Shown: piece after piece, positions 43,447-52,866 of the stretch
Layout: each line of letters opens with the position of its first letter
Position numbering within the stretch: the first letter of the stretch is position 1
Assembly (NCBI GenBank): GCA_008682415.1
Contig: VANK01000001.1
Coordinates: 682,001 to 746,000, forward strand
Length of the DNA: 64,000 bases
Reading direction: 5' to 3'
From: Acidobacteria bacterium AB60
Lineage (GTDB): Bacteria; Acidobacteriota; Terriglobia; Terriglobales; Acidobacteriaceae
Position numbers and translations under genes: made by a program
Notes under the pieces: generated by a model
Database searches by the model: none
What the model saw: only the letters and a program-made list of their open reading frames with translations
Told to the model about the DNA's origin: nothing

Positions 43447-45012
43447 CTAAGGCTGCGCGCAGGTAAAATTCGCCGCGTCGCTTGCATCTCCCGAACCGTT
43501 ATACCTGGCCACTTTGGGATACGCGCAGAGGGGGCGCGTGATGAGCGGCTTGATCTTCCCGTCCGGCCCAGACCCGTATTTGGTGACGAAGATGTCCTCG
43601 ATCGGCGTTCCCTTTTCAACCCATTGCTGCAGAGAGTCGAAGAGCCCGAATTGCGGTCCCTTGGCAGTAGCCATCCCGAACTGACCCATGGCGCTCGGTC
43701 CGGGACCACCGCTGCAGTGCTCCATCCCGGGCGCCATGTAGAGGCGGACGAACCCGGCTGCTTTTTCGACGCTCATTGTCTTTTGCACCTGCTGGTAGTA
43801 GGACACCGAGTTCCAGGGGGAGATTGCCGCATCATCCCAGCCGTGGTACAGGATCAACTTCCCTCCGCGCCCGGCAAACCTGCCCAGGTCGGGATCGGTC
43901 GCGTCCAGATCAGCGGCCATCCTGGTACGGGAAAGGTTCAGCATGGCCTGGGCATCTGCGGTCTGCGCGTTCCACTTGGGGTCGGCGACCATGTACCGGA
44001 AGTAATTCCGCACAAAGCGGGCACCTAAGGATGACTCCGGGTCTTCGCCGACGACCCACTGCCGCCATCCTGTTTCGTCCCCCACGGCGTATCCCGGCCA
44101 TATCGAATTGCCGGCGCCATCCTTGAAGCCGCCGTACAGAATCTGCAGCGTTTGGAGCTGCGGCCGGGTCAGGCAACTCAGCTCATCCTCGCCTTTGCAC
44201 AGCAGTACGGACGGGTCGAATTTGCACGCGGCTGGGTTGCTCACAATCCCGTCTTTCACCCCATCCAGAGTGTCACAAGCCTCAAGCGCCTTCGCCTGAA
44301 TGAACGGCAGCTTCCCATCTGGAATGTAGCTTTGGGGATCCCCAAGCTTTTGCATGGCTCGAATACCCGCCGCAAGCATGGTCGACCAGGCATTTGCCGG
44401 CGCCCCCGCCAGGATGCCGTCGTAATCCTCCGGGAAGCGCTGCGCTTCCATCAAAGCCTCGCGGCCGCCGTCGGAGCAGGCGTCAAAATATGATTTGCTC
44501 TGCAATTTGCCGTAGTAGGCCTGGATGACCTGCTTGGCGTGTTCGGTCATCTGGTGCACCGCCCGCCAGCCAAAGTCCTTCACTTTTTCGGGGTGCTCGT
44601 AAGCCCAGGTGGCGTCTGTGTTCTCCGCCTGGTGGCCTGCGTCCGATCCTGCCACCGCGAAGCCGCGCTTGAGGTACGCTGCGAGCTGCGGGTAATAAAT
44701 CTGCCCGGCGAAGCCGCCATTGCCGGTACCGAGCAGGCGGCCGTTCCAATCCTTTTCCGGAAGCCACACTTCAAAATGAATTCTCGAGTCAGCGTTGGGG
44801 CTCAGCACTCCCGCGACACGGCAAAACCCGGGAAGGCCCTCCAGCGGCGCCATTCCGGGAAGCTCCAGACTACCGCTCACCTCCGTGGCGACGGTGATCG
44901 TGGTTCCTTCTAGCTTGAGATCTTTGATGGCCGCGCAGTCGGCTGCCGACAGCATTTCCGAGCCCGTCATTAAACCGAAGAACAACATCATCCCAGTGCG
45001 CCACTGCCGCAT
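43447..45012 (-). CDS. Tannase/feruloyl esterase family protein
   Basis: A 521-residue exported esterase of the tannase family, which hydrolyses gallate, ferulate or related plant-phenolic esters. ATG 45012 has GGAGG upstream and begins a signal peptide (RTGMMLFFGLMTGSEML). The family CS-D-HC architecture is visible: C179-S180 in DACSDGGRE (nucleophile Ser180), the Asp in GWDDAAISP, and MEHCSGG with His and Cys, in which the Cys pair forms a disulfide beside the active site. It is 26 bases downstream of the DUF4440-like gene, probably one operon. Confidence 0.9.
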   Translation of the reverse strand: MRQWRTGMMLFFGLMTGSEMLSAADCAAIKDLKLEGTTITVATEVSGSLELPGMAPLEGLPGFCRVAGVLSPNADSRIHFEVWLPEKDWNGRLLGTGNGGFAGQIYYPQLAAYLKRGFAVAGSDAGHQAENTDATWAYEHPEKVKDFGWRAVHQMTEHAKQVIQAYYGKLQSKSYFDACSDGGREALMEAQRFPEDYDGILAGAPANAWSTMLAAGIRAMQKLGDPQSYIPDGKLPFIQAKALEACDTLDGVKDGIVSNPAACKFDPSVLLCKGEDELSCLTRPQLQTLQILYGGFKDGAGNSIWPGYAVGDETGWRQWVVGEDPESSLGARFVRNYFRYMVADPKWNAQTADAQAMLNLSRTRMAADLDATDPDLGRFAGRGGKLILYHGWDDAAISPWNSVSYYQQVQKTMSVEKAAGFVRLYMAPGMEHCSGGPGPSAMGQFGMATAKGPQFGLFDSLQQWVEKGTPIEDIFVTKYGSGPDGKIKPLITRPLCAYPKVARYNGSGDASDAANFTCAQP

Positions 45013-45038
45013 GTCTCCCTCCGAACCGGACCACCATA

Positions 45039-45521
45039 TCATTCTGCAGGTTGAATCAGCTCGCGAAGAGACAACCAGCCCGTAGGGCTTTGGGCGGACC
45101 GCACATACACGACCATCGCGCGTCCGCGAACCGCCGTGGACGCTCCCCCATTCATCGGTGTGACGCGGATGGTGAATGCCGTGACTTCGACCGCGGCATC
45201 GCCCATGAAGGTCGTGCTCTCCACCCGATTGTCTTCGAACTGGAGCCGCACCGCCTTGAACGTCTCCAGCAGTTCAGCCCGAAGAGCCTGCCGCCCAACG
45301 GTGTGCGAGGTCGGGCTCAGCCATTTCTCCACCTCAGGATGGTGGTATTTCAGGATCGCGTCGACATCACTTGCCGCGAACGCCGCGCGAATGGCGTCGC
45401 CGGTTCGCATGAGCGCGGCGCGGTCGGATGCGGACCCAGGGTTCTGCGCGATCGCATGTGGAGATGGGCAGGCGAGTGCCAGAATGGCTGCCATCACAAG
45501 AACGAAGCCAAAGCGGTTCAT
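45039..45521 (-). CDS. Secreted SnoaL/DUF4440-like NTF2-fold protein
   Basis: A 160-residue exported protein with the cone-shaped NTF2-like fold. The signal peptide (RFGFVLVMAAILALACPSP, cut near AIAQ) is clear. The core has the helix-strand pattern ALMRTGDAIRAAFAASDVD, then ILKYHHPEVEKWL, and beta strands with TAFTIRV and AMVVYVR. Members of this family have varied roles (isomerases, esterase partners, scavengers), and no active site is assigned. It lies upstream of the tannase gene in the same direction. Confidence 0.8.
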   Translation of the reverse strand: MNRFGFVLVMAAILALACPSPHAIAQNPGSASDRAALMRTGDAIRAAFAASDVDAILKYHHPEVEKWLSPTSHTVGRQALRAELLETFKAVRLQFEDNRVESTTFMGDAAVEVTAFTIRVTPMNGGASTAVRGRAMVVYVRSAQSPTGWLSLRELIQPAE

Positions 45522-45619
45522 AGCGACTGATTATCGCAGGAGGTCCAGGCCGATCCGGAATCGGGGCAGGAGGTAAAGGGCGCCGGGGTTCGTCGGACCA
45601 GAGCATTAATCTAGGAGTG

Positions 45620-47434
45620 ATGCCGCCGATTCTCAACGCCCAATCCATCACGAAGCAGTTCGGCGCCCAGCCGCTTTTCCGTCGCATCTCGATGACGGTG
45701 GAGGATGATGACCGCATCGGCCTGATTGGCCCCAATGGAGCGGGAAAGTCGACGCTGCTCGCGGTGCTGGCAGGTCAGATCGAGCCCGATGAGGGAGAAC
45801 TGGCCGTCCGCAAGCGGGCACGGGCCGCCTACGTTCCACAGGATTCCCGTTTCGAGCCGGGCCTGTCCGTACGGCAGGTACTCGAAAGGGATCTGGTCGC
45901 TGCCGGCACACCAGAGAACGAACGCGAGGGGCGGATTCAGGAGCTCGCCGGACGCACCGGCTTCTCAAGTCTGGATTCAGAAGCCGCGTCGCTTTCCGGA
46001 GGATGGCGCAAGCGTCTCGCTATCGCAGAGGCACTAGTGACTCAACCGGACGTACTCCTTCTGGACGAACCGACAAATCACCTGGACCTGGCGGGGATCG
46101 AGTGGCTGGAAGAGCTCTTGAAGGGCGCGCCCCACGCGGTAGTCACGGTGAGCCACGACCGCTATTTCCTTGAATCGACCTGCACGCAGATTGTTGAGCT
46201 GAATCGAGTTTATGCGGAGGGCCTTCTGCGGGTGAAGGGGAACTTCAGCCGGTTCCTCGAGGAGAAGCAGGCCTGTCTTGAGTCGCAGAACCGCCAGATG
46301 GAGTCGCTGCGCAATCGAGTCCGGACGGAGATTGAGTGGCTTCGCCGAGGGCCTAAAGCCCGTACCACCAAGTCGAAGGCGCGCATTGACTCCGCCAACG
46401 CGATGATCGGGCAGCTTGCCGATATGAATGCTCGCACGGTGACGGGTACCGCGGGAATCGATTTCAATGCCAGTCAGCGCAAGACCAAGCGCCTGGTGGA
46501 ATTCGAGGGCGTCGCATGCGAGATTGGCGGCCGCCGGCTCTTCTCGGATCTGAATTTCGCCCTTACCGCCGGAAACAGGGTTGGACTAGTGGGCCCGAAT
46601 GGGAGCGGCAAGACCACGCTCCTGCGGTTGCTTCGCGGCGAGATCGAACCCGCGGCGGGATCGATTCGACGCGCCGAGGCGCTGCGCCTGGTCTACTTCA
46701 GCCAGATGCGGGAGTTGGATGAGTCGCTCACATTGCGACGCGCACTCGCGCCAGAAGGCGACTCGGTCATCCACAATGGCCGGCCTGTCCACGTGGCCAG
46801 TTGGGCCACGCGCTTTTTGTTTGCGGGCGAGCAGCTCAACCAGCCGGTGCGCAATCTCTCCGGGGGAGAGCGGGCACGGGTGCTGATCGCCAGGCTGATG
46901 CTGGAGCCGGCCGACGTCCTGCTCCTGGATGAACCGACAAACGATCTCGATATTCCGACATTGGAGATTCTCGAGGACAATCTGCTTGAATTCCCCGGCG
47001 CGCTGGTGCTGGTTACACATGACCGTTACCTGTTGAACCGGGTGGCGACGACCGTCCTGGGCCTGGACGGAAAAGGCCGGATCGGGCAGTTCGCTGACTT
47101 CGGACAATGGGAGACGTGGCTCGAGAATTCGGAAAGCATGGTTCCGGAGGCAACAACTCCGGAAAAGCGGTTGAATGGCTCAGAATCAACCACTCCCTCG
47201 AGCACCCCTAGGAAGAAGCTTTCCTACCTTGAAGCACGGGAGTTCGCGTCTATCGAGCAGCGGGTCGAGGCCTCGGATGCAAGATTGAGTGCCGCTCGCG
47301 CCCGTGTCGAAGATCCGCAGATCGCTACGGATGCCGCGAAATTGCAGGACGCGCTCCTGGAACTGGAGACGGCGCGCCAGGAGAATGAAGCTCTCTACGA
47401 GCGCTGGGCGGAGCTCACGGAAAAAGCGGGATGA
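45620..47434 (+). CDS. ABC-F family ATPase (Uup/EttA-like)
   Basis: A 604-residue protein with two ABC domains on one chain and no membrane part. ABC-F proteins act on the ribosome in translation or antibiotic protection. Walker A motifs are GPNGAGKS at 37-44 and GPNGSGKT near 337. Both Walker B/signature sets are present (LSGGWRKRLAIAEAL with LLLDEPTNHLDL; LSGGERARVLIARL with LLLDEPTNDLDI). The P-site tRNA-interacting linker lies between (about 220-295), and a Uup-type coiled-coil C-terminus spans about 530-604. ATG 45620 is used; the AGGAG at 45613 is unusually close. Confidence 0.93.
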   Translation: MPPILNAQSITKQFGAQPLFRRISMTVEDDDRIGLIGPNGAGKSTLLAVLAGQIEPDEGELAVRKRARAAYVPQDSRFEPGLSVRQVLERDLVAAGTPENEREGRIQELAGRTGFSSLDSEAASLSGGWRKRLAIAEALVTQPDVLLLDEPTNHLDLAGIEWLEELLKGAPHAVVTVSHDRYFLESTCTQIVELNRVYAEGLLRVKGNFSRFLEEKQACLESQNRQMESLRNRVRTEIEWLRRGPKARTTKSKARIDSANAMIGQLADMNARTVTGTAGIDFNASQRKTKRLVEFEGVACEIGGRRLFSDLNFALTAGNRVGLVGPNGSGKTTLLRLLRGEIEPAAGSIRRAEALRLVYFSQMRELDESLTLRRALAPEGDSVIHNGRPVHVASWATRFLFAGEQLNQPVRNLSGGERARVLIARLMLEPADVLLLDEPTNDLDIPTLEILEDNLLEFPGALVLVTHDRYLLNRVATTVLGLDGKGRIGQFADFGQWETWLENSESMVPEATTPEKRLNGSESTTPSSTPRKKLSYLEAREFASIEQRVEASDARLSAARARVEDPQIATDAAKLQDALLELETARQENEALYERWAELTEKAG

Positions 47435-47476
47435 CTCGTGAATGATCCAGGGACCAACTGCCTGAACATGGCTCTG

Positions 47477-47512
47477 AAAAAAGAAGGGACGCGCCAACCC
47501 AAAGCGCGCCCC
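47477..47512 (-). terminator. Intrinsic terminator of the propeller gene
   Basis: On the minus strand, GGGG-type arm GCGCG pairs with CGCGC across a nine-base loop (47486-47494 with 47504-47512, one mismatch), followed by TTCTTTTTT. This is a standard Rho-independent terminator for the gene ending at 47526. Confidence 0.75.
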
Positions 47513-47525
47513 GGCTGGAAGTAGT

Positions 47526-48668
47526 TCAACGTCCATTGCCGAGCGTGTTCTCGACGGGCGTGATGGTTCCAAAGAGCCCATGCTGCTCACCGTCGCTCCC
47601 GGCGCTGAAGTACAGGGTGGTCGCAGGTCCCGACCCAGTTGTGCCGCTCCCGAATGACAGTCCCCACAAGCCGTCAATCGTAATCGGGGTGTTGGTCTTG
47701 TCCTGAAGCATACCCAGGAACCGGCCGGTCTGCGGCTCGTAAACAGCGATGTTGCCGCTGCCGAACTGGCCGACCAGAAGATCGTGGCTGTAGATTCCGA
47801 AATCACCTGATGCCAGCGCTAGCCCCCACGGGCCATTCAGCCAATCTCCATGTTGAAATCGATGCAACAGCTGCCCGCTTGCAGAAAACACGTCCACATA
47901 TCCCAGTCCCGGGCCATCGACTTCGTCGTGCTTTGCTGCGTCCTGCTGCGCGAAGGTCACATAGAGATCGCCACCAATGTTCTGGATATTGAACGGTGCG
48001 TATCCATTCGGAATTGCCTCGTCCTGGAAGGCGTCGTCGCCGAAGTGCACACGATTGAAGTTCGTGTCATAGACCTGGACGCGAGCTTTGCGGAAATCAG
48101 CTGCGTACAGGTATGTGGCCGGTCCAGTTGAGGTGGTGATCGTCGCCATGGCAAGACCCTTGAACACCGATTCTCCTGAGGTGCACATCGATTTCATCTT
48201 GGTGCAAACCTTGATGATCGCTGCACTCGGGTTTACTCCGGGGTTCCAGCCGGAGATTGTTCCGTCTTCGGTAGCAAACAAGAAGAACGCCTGTGTGCCG
48301 GCTGTGCCTGCTACCAACTCGAAGTTCGTGGTCGGGTTGAAGACCGTCCCGGTTGGCGTTCCGGTGGGACTTGCCTTCGGGTCGGCTGTCGGCACCGTCA
48401 CCACCAGCTTTTTGGCCGCCCCAGTGCCATCGTAAAGCGTGGAGAGACCGGTTCCGTTGTCCGAGATCCACCAGGGAGATCCGGAGCTGCGGGACAGTCC
48501 CCACGGGTTAACGAGGTTCGTATCCATGTTGGTCGCCACACCTGACTGATCGGCGGTGAGATTGGTCTGTTGGTAGTGCTGTGCCATCGCAGGGATTGCG
48601 AGAGCCGCGGAGCCGGACAAGATCATCGCCGCGCGAAACGCGCCGAGGGTGTTCAGGGAACAGCGCAT
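47526..48668 (-). CDS. TIGR03118-like secreted beta-propeller protein
   Basis: A 380-residue exported protein of a family with repeated beta-propeller strands and unknown function. AGGAGG precedes the ATG at 48668, which starts a signal peptide (AAMILSGSAALAIPAMAQ). Family features are QTNLTADQSG near the mature N-terminus, NPWGLSRSSGSPWWISDNGTG, AFFLFATEDGTISGWNPGVN, and the late LLVGQFGSGNIAVYEPQTG. Each blade ends with a gas-like loop rich in Gly and Asn. It could bind carbohydrate or protein outside the cell; no enzyme role is shown. Confidence 0.85.
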   Translation of the reverse strand: MRCSLNTLGAFRAAMILSGSAALAIPAMAQHYQQTNLTADQSGVATNMDTNLVNPWGLSRSSGSPWWISDNGTGLSTLYDGTGAAKKLVVTVPTADPKASPTGTPTGTVFNPTTNFELVAGTAGTQAFFLFATEDGTISGWNPGVNPSAAIIKVCTKMKSMCTSGESVFKGLAMATITTSTGPATYLYAADFRKARVQVYDTNFNRVHFGDDAFQDEAIPNGYAPFNIQNIGGDLYVTFAQQDAAKHDEVDGPGLGYVDVFSASGQLLHRFQHGDWLNGPWGLALASGDFGIYSHDLLVGQFGSGNIAVYEPQTGRFLGMLQDKTNTPITIDGLWGLSFGSGTTGSGPATTLYFSAGSDGEQHGLFGTITPVENTLGNGR

Positions 48669-48911
48669 CGTTGCCTCCTGTCGAATGCGGATGCCGTATC
48701 GACAGCACAAACCTATCCGCCCATGCGAGCGGTAGTTGTCAGCCGCTTGTCACCCAATTGTCAAAAGCTCGGAGGACGTCAACTCCGGCGCCTGCGTGTC
48801 AAGCTACCGTGTTCGCAACTTCAACAGCCGGCTTAATCGGACGTCAGGTGCTCCACGGCCCGTGATAGAAAGTAAGGTACGGCGTGGAGAAATCTAGCCG
48901 AACGATAGCCT

Positions 48912-50321
48912 ATGTCCAACGCCGAGAAAGTACTGATTGTTGAAGACGAACCCCATGCGCTCATGGGACTTGCCGAACTGATCTCCGGCTGGGGATACCG
49001 CACGGAGACCGCCCGGGACGGAATCGAGGGCTGGGAGAAGATCCTTTCCTGGACGCCGGCTATCGTCGTCACCGACCTCAAAATGCCCCGCTTGGACGGG
49101 CTGGGCCTGCTGGGCCGGCTTGCGGAAGAAGGCCCTAACTTCAAGCAGAACATCGCAGTGGTGCTCCTGACGGCCCAGGGTTCCATCCAGGTTGCGGTGG
49201 ACGCCATGAAGCTGGGGGCGTACGATTTCCTGCTCAAGCCAGTCGACTCCACCCGGCTCCGCAACATCCTCAGTAATGCCACCCGCCAGCGTCAGACCGA
49301 GATCGAGCTCGAGATCGCCCGGCGCCGTCTCCGCGAGACCGGCGTCCTGGGCGCCATGGTGGGCAGCTCCAAATTGATGCGGGAGATCTTCGGCCTGATC
49401 GAGCAGATCGCACCCTCCAATGTGTCTGTGCTGATCACGGGAGAGAGTGGGACCGGCAAAGAACTGGTGGCCCGCACCCTGCACGACCTGAGCCCGCGCA
49501 AGCCGCGCCCCTTTGTCGCCGTAAACTGCGCCGCCATTCCCGAAACGCTCATTGAAAGCGAGATCTTCGGGCACGAGAAGGGTGCCTTTACAGGAGCGGT
49601 CGAACGCCGCATCGGCTGCTTCGAGCTGGCGGCCGGGGGCACCTTGCTGCTGGACGAGTTGGCCGAGATGCCGATCGGCACACAGGCCAAGCTATTGCGC
49701 GTCCTGGAAGAACGCAAACTGCGGCGGCTGGGCGCGCGGACTGAGGTCGACGTCGACGTTCGCGTGCTCGCGGCTACCAACCGCAACCCAGAAGAGGCGA
49801 TCTCCTCCGGAAATCTCAGGGCCGACCTTTACTACCGCCTGAATGTCTTTCACATCCACATGCCGCCGCTGCGAACCCACCTTGAGGATCTGCCCGCCAT
49901 GGCGGAAGCCATGCTGGAAGAGATGAACGCGAAACACCATCGCAGCGTCTCTGGGGTCGCACCCTCCATCCTGGACCGCATGATTGCGTACAACTGGCCA
50001 GGAAACGCTCGCGAGCTTCGCAACACTATTGAGCGTGCAGTGATATTGTGCCCGGATGGCATGCCACTCGACGCCGGCCACCTGCCACCTGGCTTTGGCA
50101 AGGCGCAGGCGGGGTCCGCCCCCATGCCGGACGACACCAGCGTCGTGCCGGTTCGAGTGGGAAATACCGTGGACGAAGCGGAGCGGATGCTGATCCTGCG
50201 AACGCTGGAAGCCACGGGCCAAAACAAGACCCGGGCAGCGGAAATACTTGGCGTCAGCCTCAAGACCCTTCACAATAAGCTGAAGGAATACAGCCAGGCC
50301 CGCGAAACGCAGTCCGCGTAG
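48912..50321 (+). CDS. NtrC-type sigma-54-dependent response regulator
   Basis: A 469-residue transcription activator. The receiver domain (1-120) has the phosphoacceptor D55 in VVTDLKMP. The AAA+ domain has Walker A GESGTGKE at 177-184 and the sigma-54 contact loop GAFTGA at 224-229, both intact. A Fis-type HTH closes the protein (RAAEILGVSLKTLHNKLKEY). It will activate sigma-54 promoters when phosphorylated, most likely by the histidine kinase encoded 33 bases downstream. A candidate sigma-54 element is at 8664. Confidence 0.95.
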   Translation: MSNAEKVLIVEDEPHALMGLAELISGWGYRTETARDGIEGWEKILSWTPAIVVTDLKMPRLDGLGLLGRLAEEGPNFKQNIAVVLLTAQGSIQVAVDAMKLGAYDFLLKPVDSTRLRNILSNATRQRQTEIELEIARRRLRETGVLGAMVGSSKLMREIFGLIEQIAPSNVSVLITGESGTGKELVARTLHDLSPRKPRPFVAVNCAAIPETLIESEIFGHEKGAFTGAVERRIGCFELAAGGTLLLDELAEMPIGTQAKLLRVLEERKLRRLGARTEVDVDVRVLAATNRNPEEAISSGNLRADLYYRLNVFHIHMPPLRTHLEDLPAMAEAMLEEMNAKHHRSVSGVAPSILDRMIAYNWPGNARELRNTIERAVILCPDGMPLDAGHLPPGFGKAQAGSAPMPDDTSVVPVRVGNTVDEAERMLILRTLEATGQNKTRAAEILGVSLKTLHNKLKEYSQARETQSA

Positions 50322-50354
50322 AGCGACTAAAGTTATACTTTCAGATCTCCCCCT

Positions 50355-52262
50355 ATGCGCCTGAAAACGAAACTCGTTCTGGCCATAACGGCCCTAGTTC
50401 TGCTGATTTCCGGACTATTGTCGATGGTCTACGTCAGCCAGCTGCTGCACACGGCGGTGGAGCAGTCGTACGAGAACAACCACATGGTTGCAGAGCTGGT
50501 GTTGCAGGCGCTGCAAAAGGCGCTGCAAACCGGGCTGGAAGGGCATACCGTCGATCCCCATCACCCTGAACAGCTGCGCACACTCGAGGCTGAAGCGATT
50601 CGCAAGGACCAGGCCCTTAGAGATTTCCTGGAATCCGTGAATCGGCACTCGCTAACGGGCTTCGACGTCAACATCGGCGACAGTGTTGGCCGAGTTATCC
50701 TCAGCACCAATCCGGAGAACCTGGATAAACCCCTGCCTGTGCGTCCGGACTACAACGAGTTGCGGAACGCAAATCAAATCCAACTGCCGCGCGAGGTCTA
50801 TGGCAAGAAGCCGCAGGTCTACGATATAGCGGTTGCGCTAAAGCGCAATGGCGACCCCTTCGCCTCAGTGCATGTGGGGGTACGCACGACGTTTCTGCGG
50901 GAGGTTTACGCGCCGTGGCTTGAAGAGGCCTTCACCCTCATGGGGTTCGCTCTGGGAACGGCGCTGCTGGTGGCGCTTCTGCTAAGCAATTTGGCGCTGC
51001 GGCCGCTGGAAGAGATCAGCATGCAGCTGGACTACTGGAGCCCTGCAAATGAGGAGCTTGGCGGGGCGGAAAAGGAACAGACGCGGCAGGACCTGGGGAC
51101 CCGCGTCTCCAACCAGATTGAGCGTTTCGGGCAACGCATGCGCAACGTGGAGGAGGTCTTCTCCACGCTCAAGACCAACCTCGATCAAATCCTCGGGAAT
51201 CTGCAGGATGGAATTCTTTTGTTCACCAAAGACGGACGCGCCGTATTGGTGTCCGATGCCGCCAGGCGATTCCTTCAGGTTGGCCGCGACCAGATTCTGG
51301 GACTGCATGCCAGCGAAATCTTCGATCGAGGAACGGTGCTTGGGCGCACATTGCGGGAGGCCTTCGACGCGCGCGTCGCCTTGATCAACGAAGAGGTCCG
51401 AACGGAGAATGGCCGCCGCATCTCGGCCTCGGTCGATTTCATTCACGATGACATGACCGGCCAGGGGCTTGGTGCTCTCGTCACCCTGCGGGACCTCGAA
51501 TCGGTCCAGGCGATCGAATCAGAGCTCGAGCTCTCCCGCCGCATGTCAGCAATCGGGAGGCTTACCTCCGGAGTGGCGCATGAGGTCAAAAATCCTATCA
51601 ACGCCATCGTCGTCCATCTGGAGTTGCTGAAGACGAAGCTCGACACGACCAGTCCAAGCGCCATGCGCCATCTCGATGTGATCGAAGCGGAGATCCGGCG
51701 CCTGGACCGCGTCGTTCAAACTCTGGTGGATTTTTCCCGGCCCGTGGAGTTGCAGTTGCGCGAACAGGATCTTCGCGACGTCATCGGAGACGTGCTGGCT
51801 TTGGCCACCGAAGAACTATCCACGCGCAGTGTTACTCTTGTCAGTGTTCTGCCATCCAAACCGGTGATTGCCAACGTTGATGCCGATCTGCTGAAGCAGG
51901 CGGCGTTGAACGTGATCCAGAATGGGGCCCAGGCCATGCCGGACGGGGGACGGCTGGAGGTTGTGCTGGAGACGGACCGCAAGTTTGCTTCATTGCGCAT
52001 CCTTGACGAGGGTACCGGTATCCCAGACGAGATCAGGGAAAAGATCTTCGATTTGTACTTCACCACCAAGAGCGAGGGTAGCGGGATCGGTCTGGCAATG
52101 ACGTACCGAATCTTGCAGTTGCACCATGGCAATGTGGAAGTACAATCGAGGATAGAACGAGGGACAGAGTTCAGACTGCGCATACCCCTGTCCAGTGCAG
52201 ATGGGGGCCGCCGGCATTTGCAACCGGCAAGCGTACAGAGTGAGAAGGGGCCGGGGGAATGA
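50355..52262 (+). CDS. Membrane sensor histidine kinase with PAS domain
   Basis: A 635-residue sensor kinase. It has two membrane helices (residues 8-30 and 193-214) around an extracytoplasmic domain (31-190), then a HAMP-like segment, a PAS domain (about 272-385), and the H-box with phosphoaccepting H409 in SGVAHEVKNPINAI. The ATP-binding domain shows the N-box NVIQNGAQAMPDGG, and G boxes DEGTGIPDE and GSGIGLAM. It lies 33 bases after the NtrC-type regulator, its probable partner, and overlaps the next gene by four bases. Confidence 0.95.
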   Translation: MRLKTKLVLAITALVLLISGLLSMVYVSQLLHTAVEQSYENNHMVAELVLQALQKALQTGLEGHTVDPHHPEQLRTLEAEAIRKDQALRDFLESVNRHSLTGFDVNIGDSVGRVILSTNPENLDKPLPVRPDYNELRNANQIQLPREVYGKKPQVYDIAVALKRNGDPFASVHVGVRTTFLREVYAPWLEEAFTLMGFALGTALLVALLLSNLALRPLEEISMQLDYWSPANEELGGAEKEQTRQDLGTRVSNQIERFGQRMRNVEEVFSTLKTNLDQILGNLQDGILLFTKDGRAVLVSDAARRFLQVGRDQILGLHASEIFDRGTVLGRTLREAFDARVALINEEVRTENGRRISASVDFIHDDMTGQGLGALVTLRDLESVQAIESELELSRRMSAIGRLTSGVAHEVKNPINAIVVHLELLKTKLDTTSPSAMRHLDVIEAEIRRLDRVVQTLVDFSRPVELQLREQDLRDVIGDVLALATEELSTRSVTLVSVLPSKPVIANVDADLLKQAALNVIQNGAQAMPDGGRLEVVLETDRKFASLRILDEGTGIPDEIREKIFDLYFTTKSEGSGIGLAMTYRILQLHHGNVEVQSRIERGTEFRLRIPLSSADGGRRHLQPASVQSEKGPGE

Positions 52263-52840
52263 AGCGTTACTTTAGCGGCATCGCATTGGTTCTTCCATTG
52301 CTGCTAAGTTCCTGTGTTCATAAGACTAACCAGGCCCAAATCCAGCCGCCGCTGGCGCCCCCAATTGAAGACGCCCCCCTGCCGAAGCCGGATAACGCCC
52401 CCGCCAATCTCCCGCCTCCGGTGATCTCGCTGCCTGACAAGAATCCAGCGCCGTCACCGCCGGCCACGACGACACCTCCGCCGCCACAGCCGGCGCCCAA
52501 GAAGAAGCGTCCAGCAGCCAAGCCCCCGGCCCAGGCTCCTGCCCCGGCGGCCTCCACGACGGAGCAGGCGTCCAATAATCCGCCTGAAGTCCCAGCTATT
52601 GGCAATCTTTCTTCCGGCGATCCTTCCAACCTTAAGGACCAGACACAAACCTTGATCTCGGACACGGAGAGGGGTCTGAACGGCATCAATCGGAAGCTAA
52701 GCGATCAGGAGACCAAAACCTCCGCTCAGATCCGCGAGTTTTTGAAGCAGGCTCGCGCCGCGCTCACCACGAATGACGTGGAAGGGGCCCATACCCTGGC
52801 AGTTAAGGCCAAGGTGTTGCTGGGAGAGCTAAACCAATAA
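52259..52840 (+). CDS. Proline-rich lipoprotein
   Basis: A 193-residue predicted lipoprotein. The lipobox LLLSSC places the lipidated cysteine at C19. Residues 25-110 are very rich in Pro, Ala and Lys, a stalk that could span the periplasm. The C-terminal 70 residues form an amphipathic helical domain (DQTQTLISDTERGLNGINRK, REFLKQARAALTTNDVEGAH). Its ATG overlaps the kinase stop, so all three genes are one operon. It may be an accessory or output of the two-component system; no family is assigned. Confidence 0.78.
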   Translation: MKRYFSGIALVLPLLLSSCVHKTNQAQIQPPLAPPIEDAPLPKPDNAPANLPPPVISLPDKNPAPSPPATTTPPPPQPAPKKKRPAAKPPAQAPAPAASTTEQASNNPPEVPAIGNLSSGDPSNLKDQTQTLISDTERGLNGINRKLSDQETKTSAQIREFLKQARAALTTNDVEGAHTLAVKAKVLLGELNQ

Positions 52841-52866
52841 GGCGATTCTGGATTGGCGTGAGCAAT

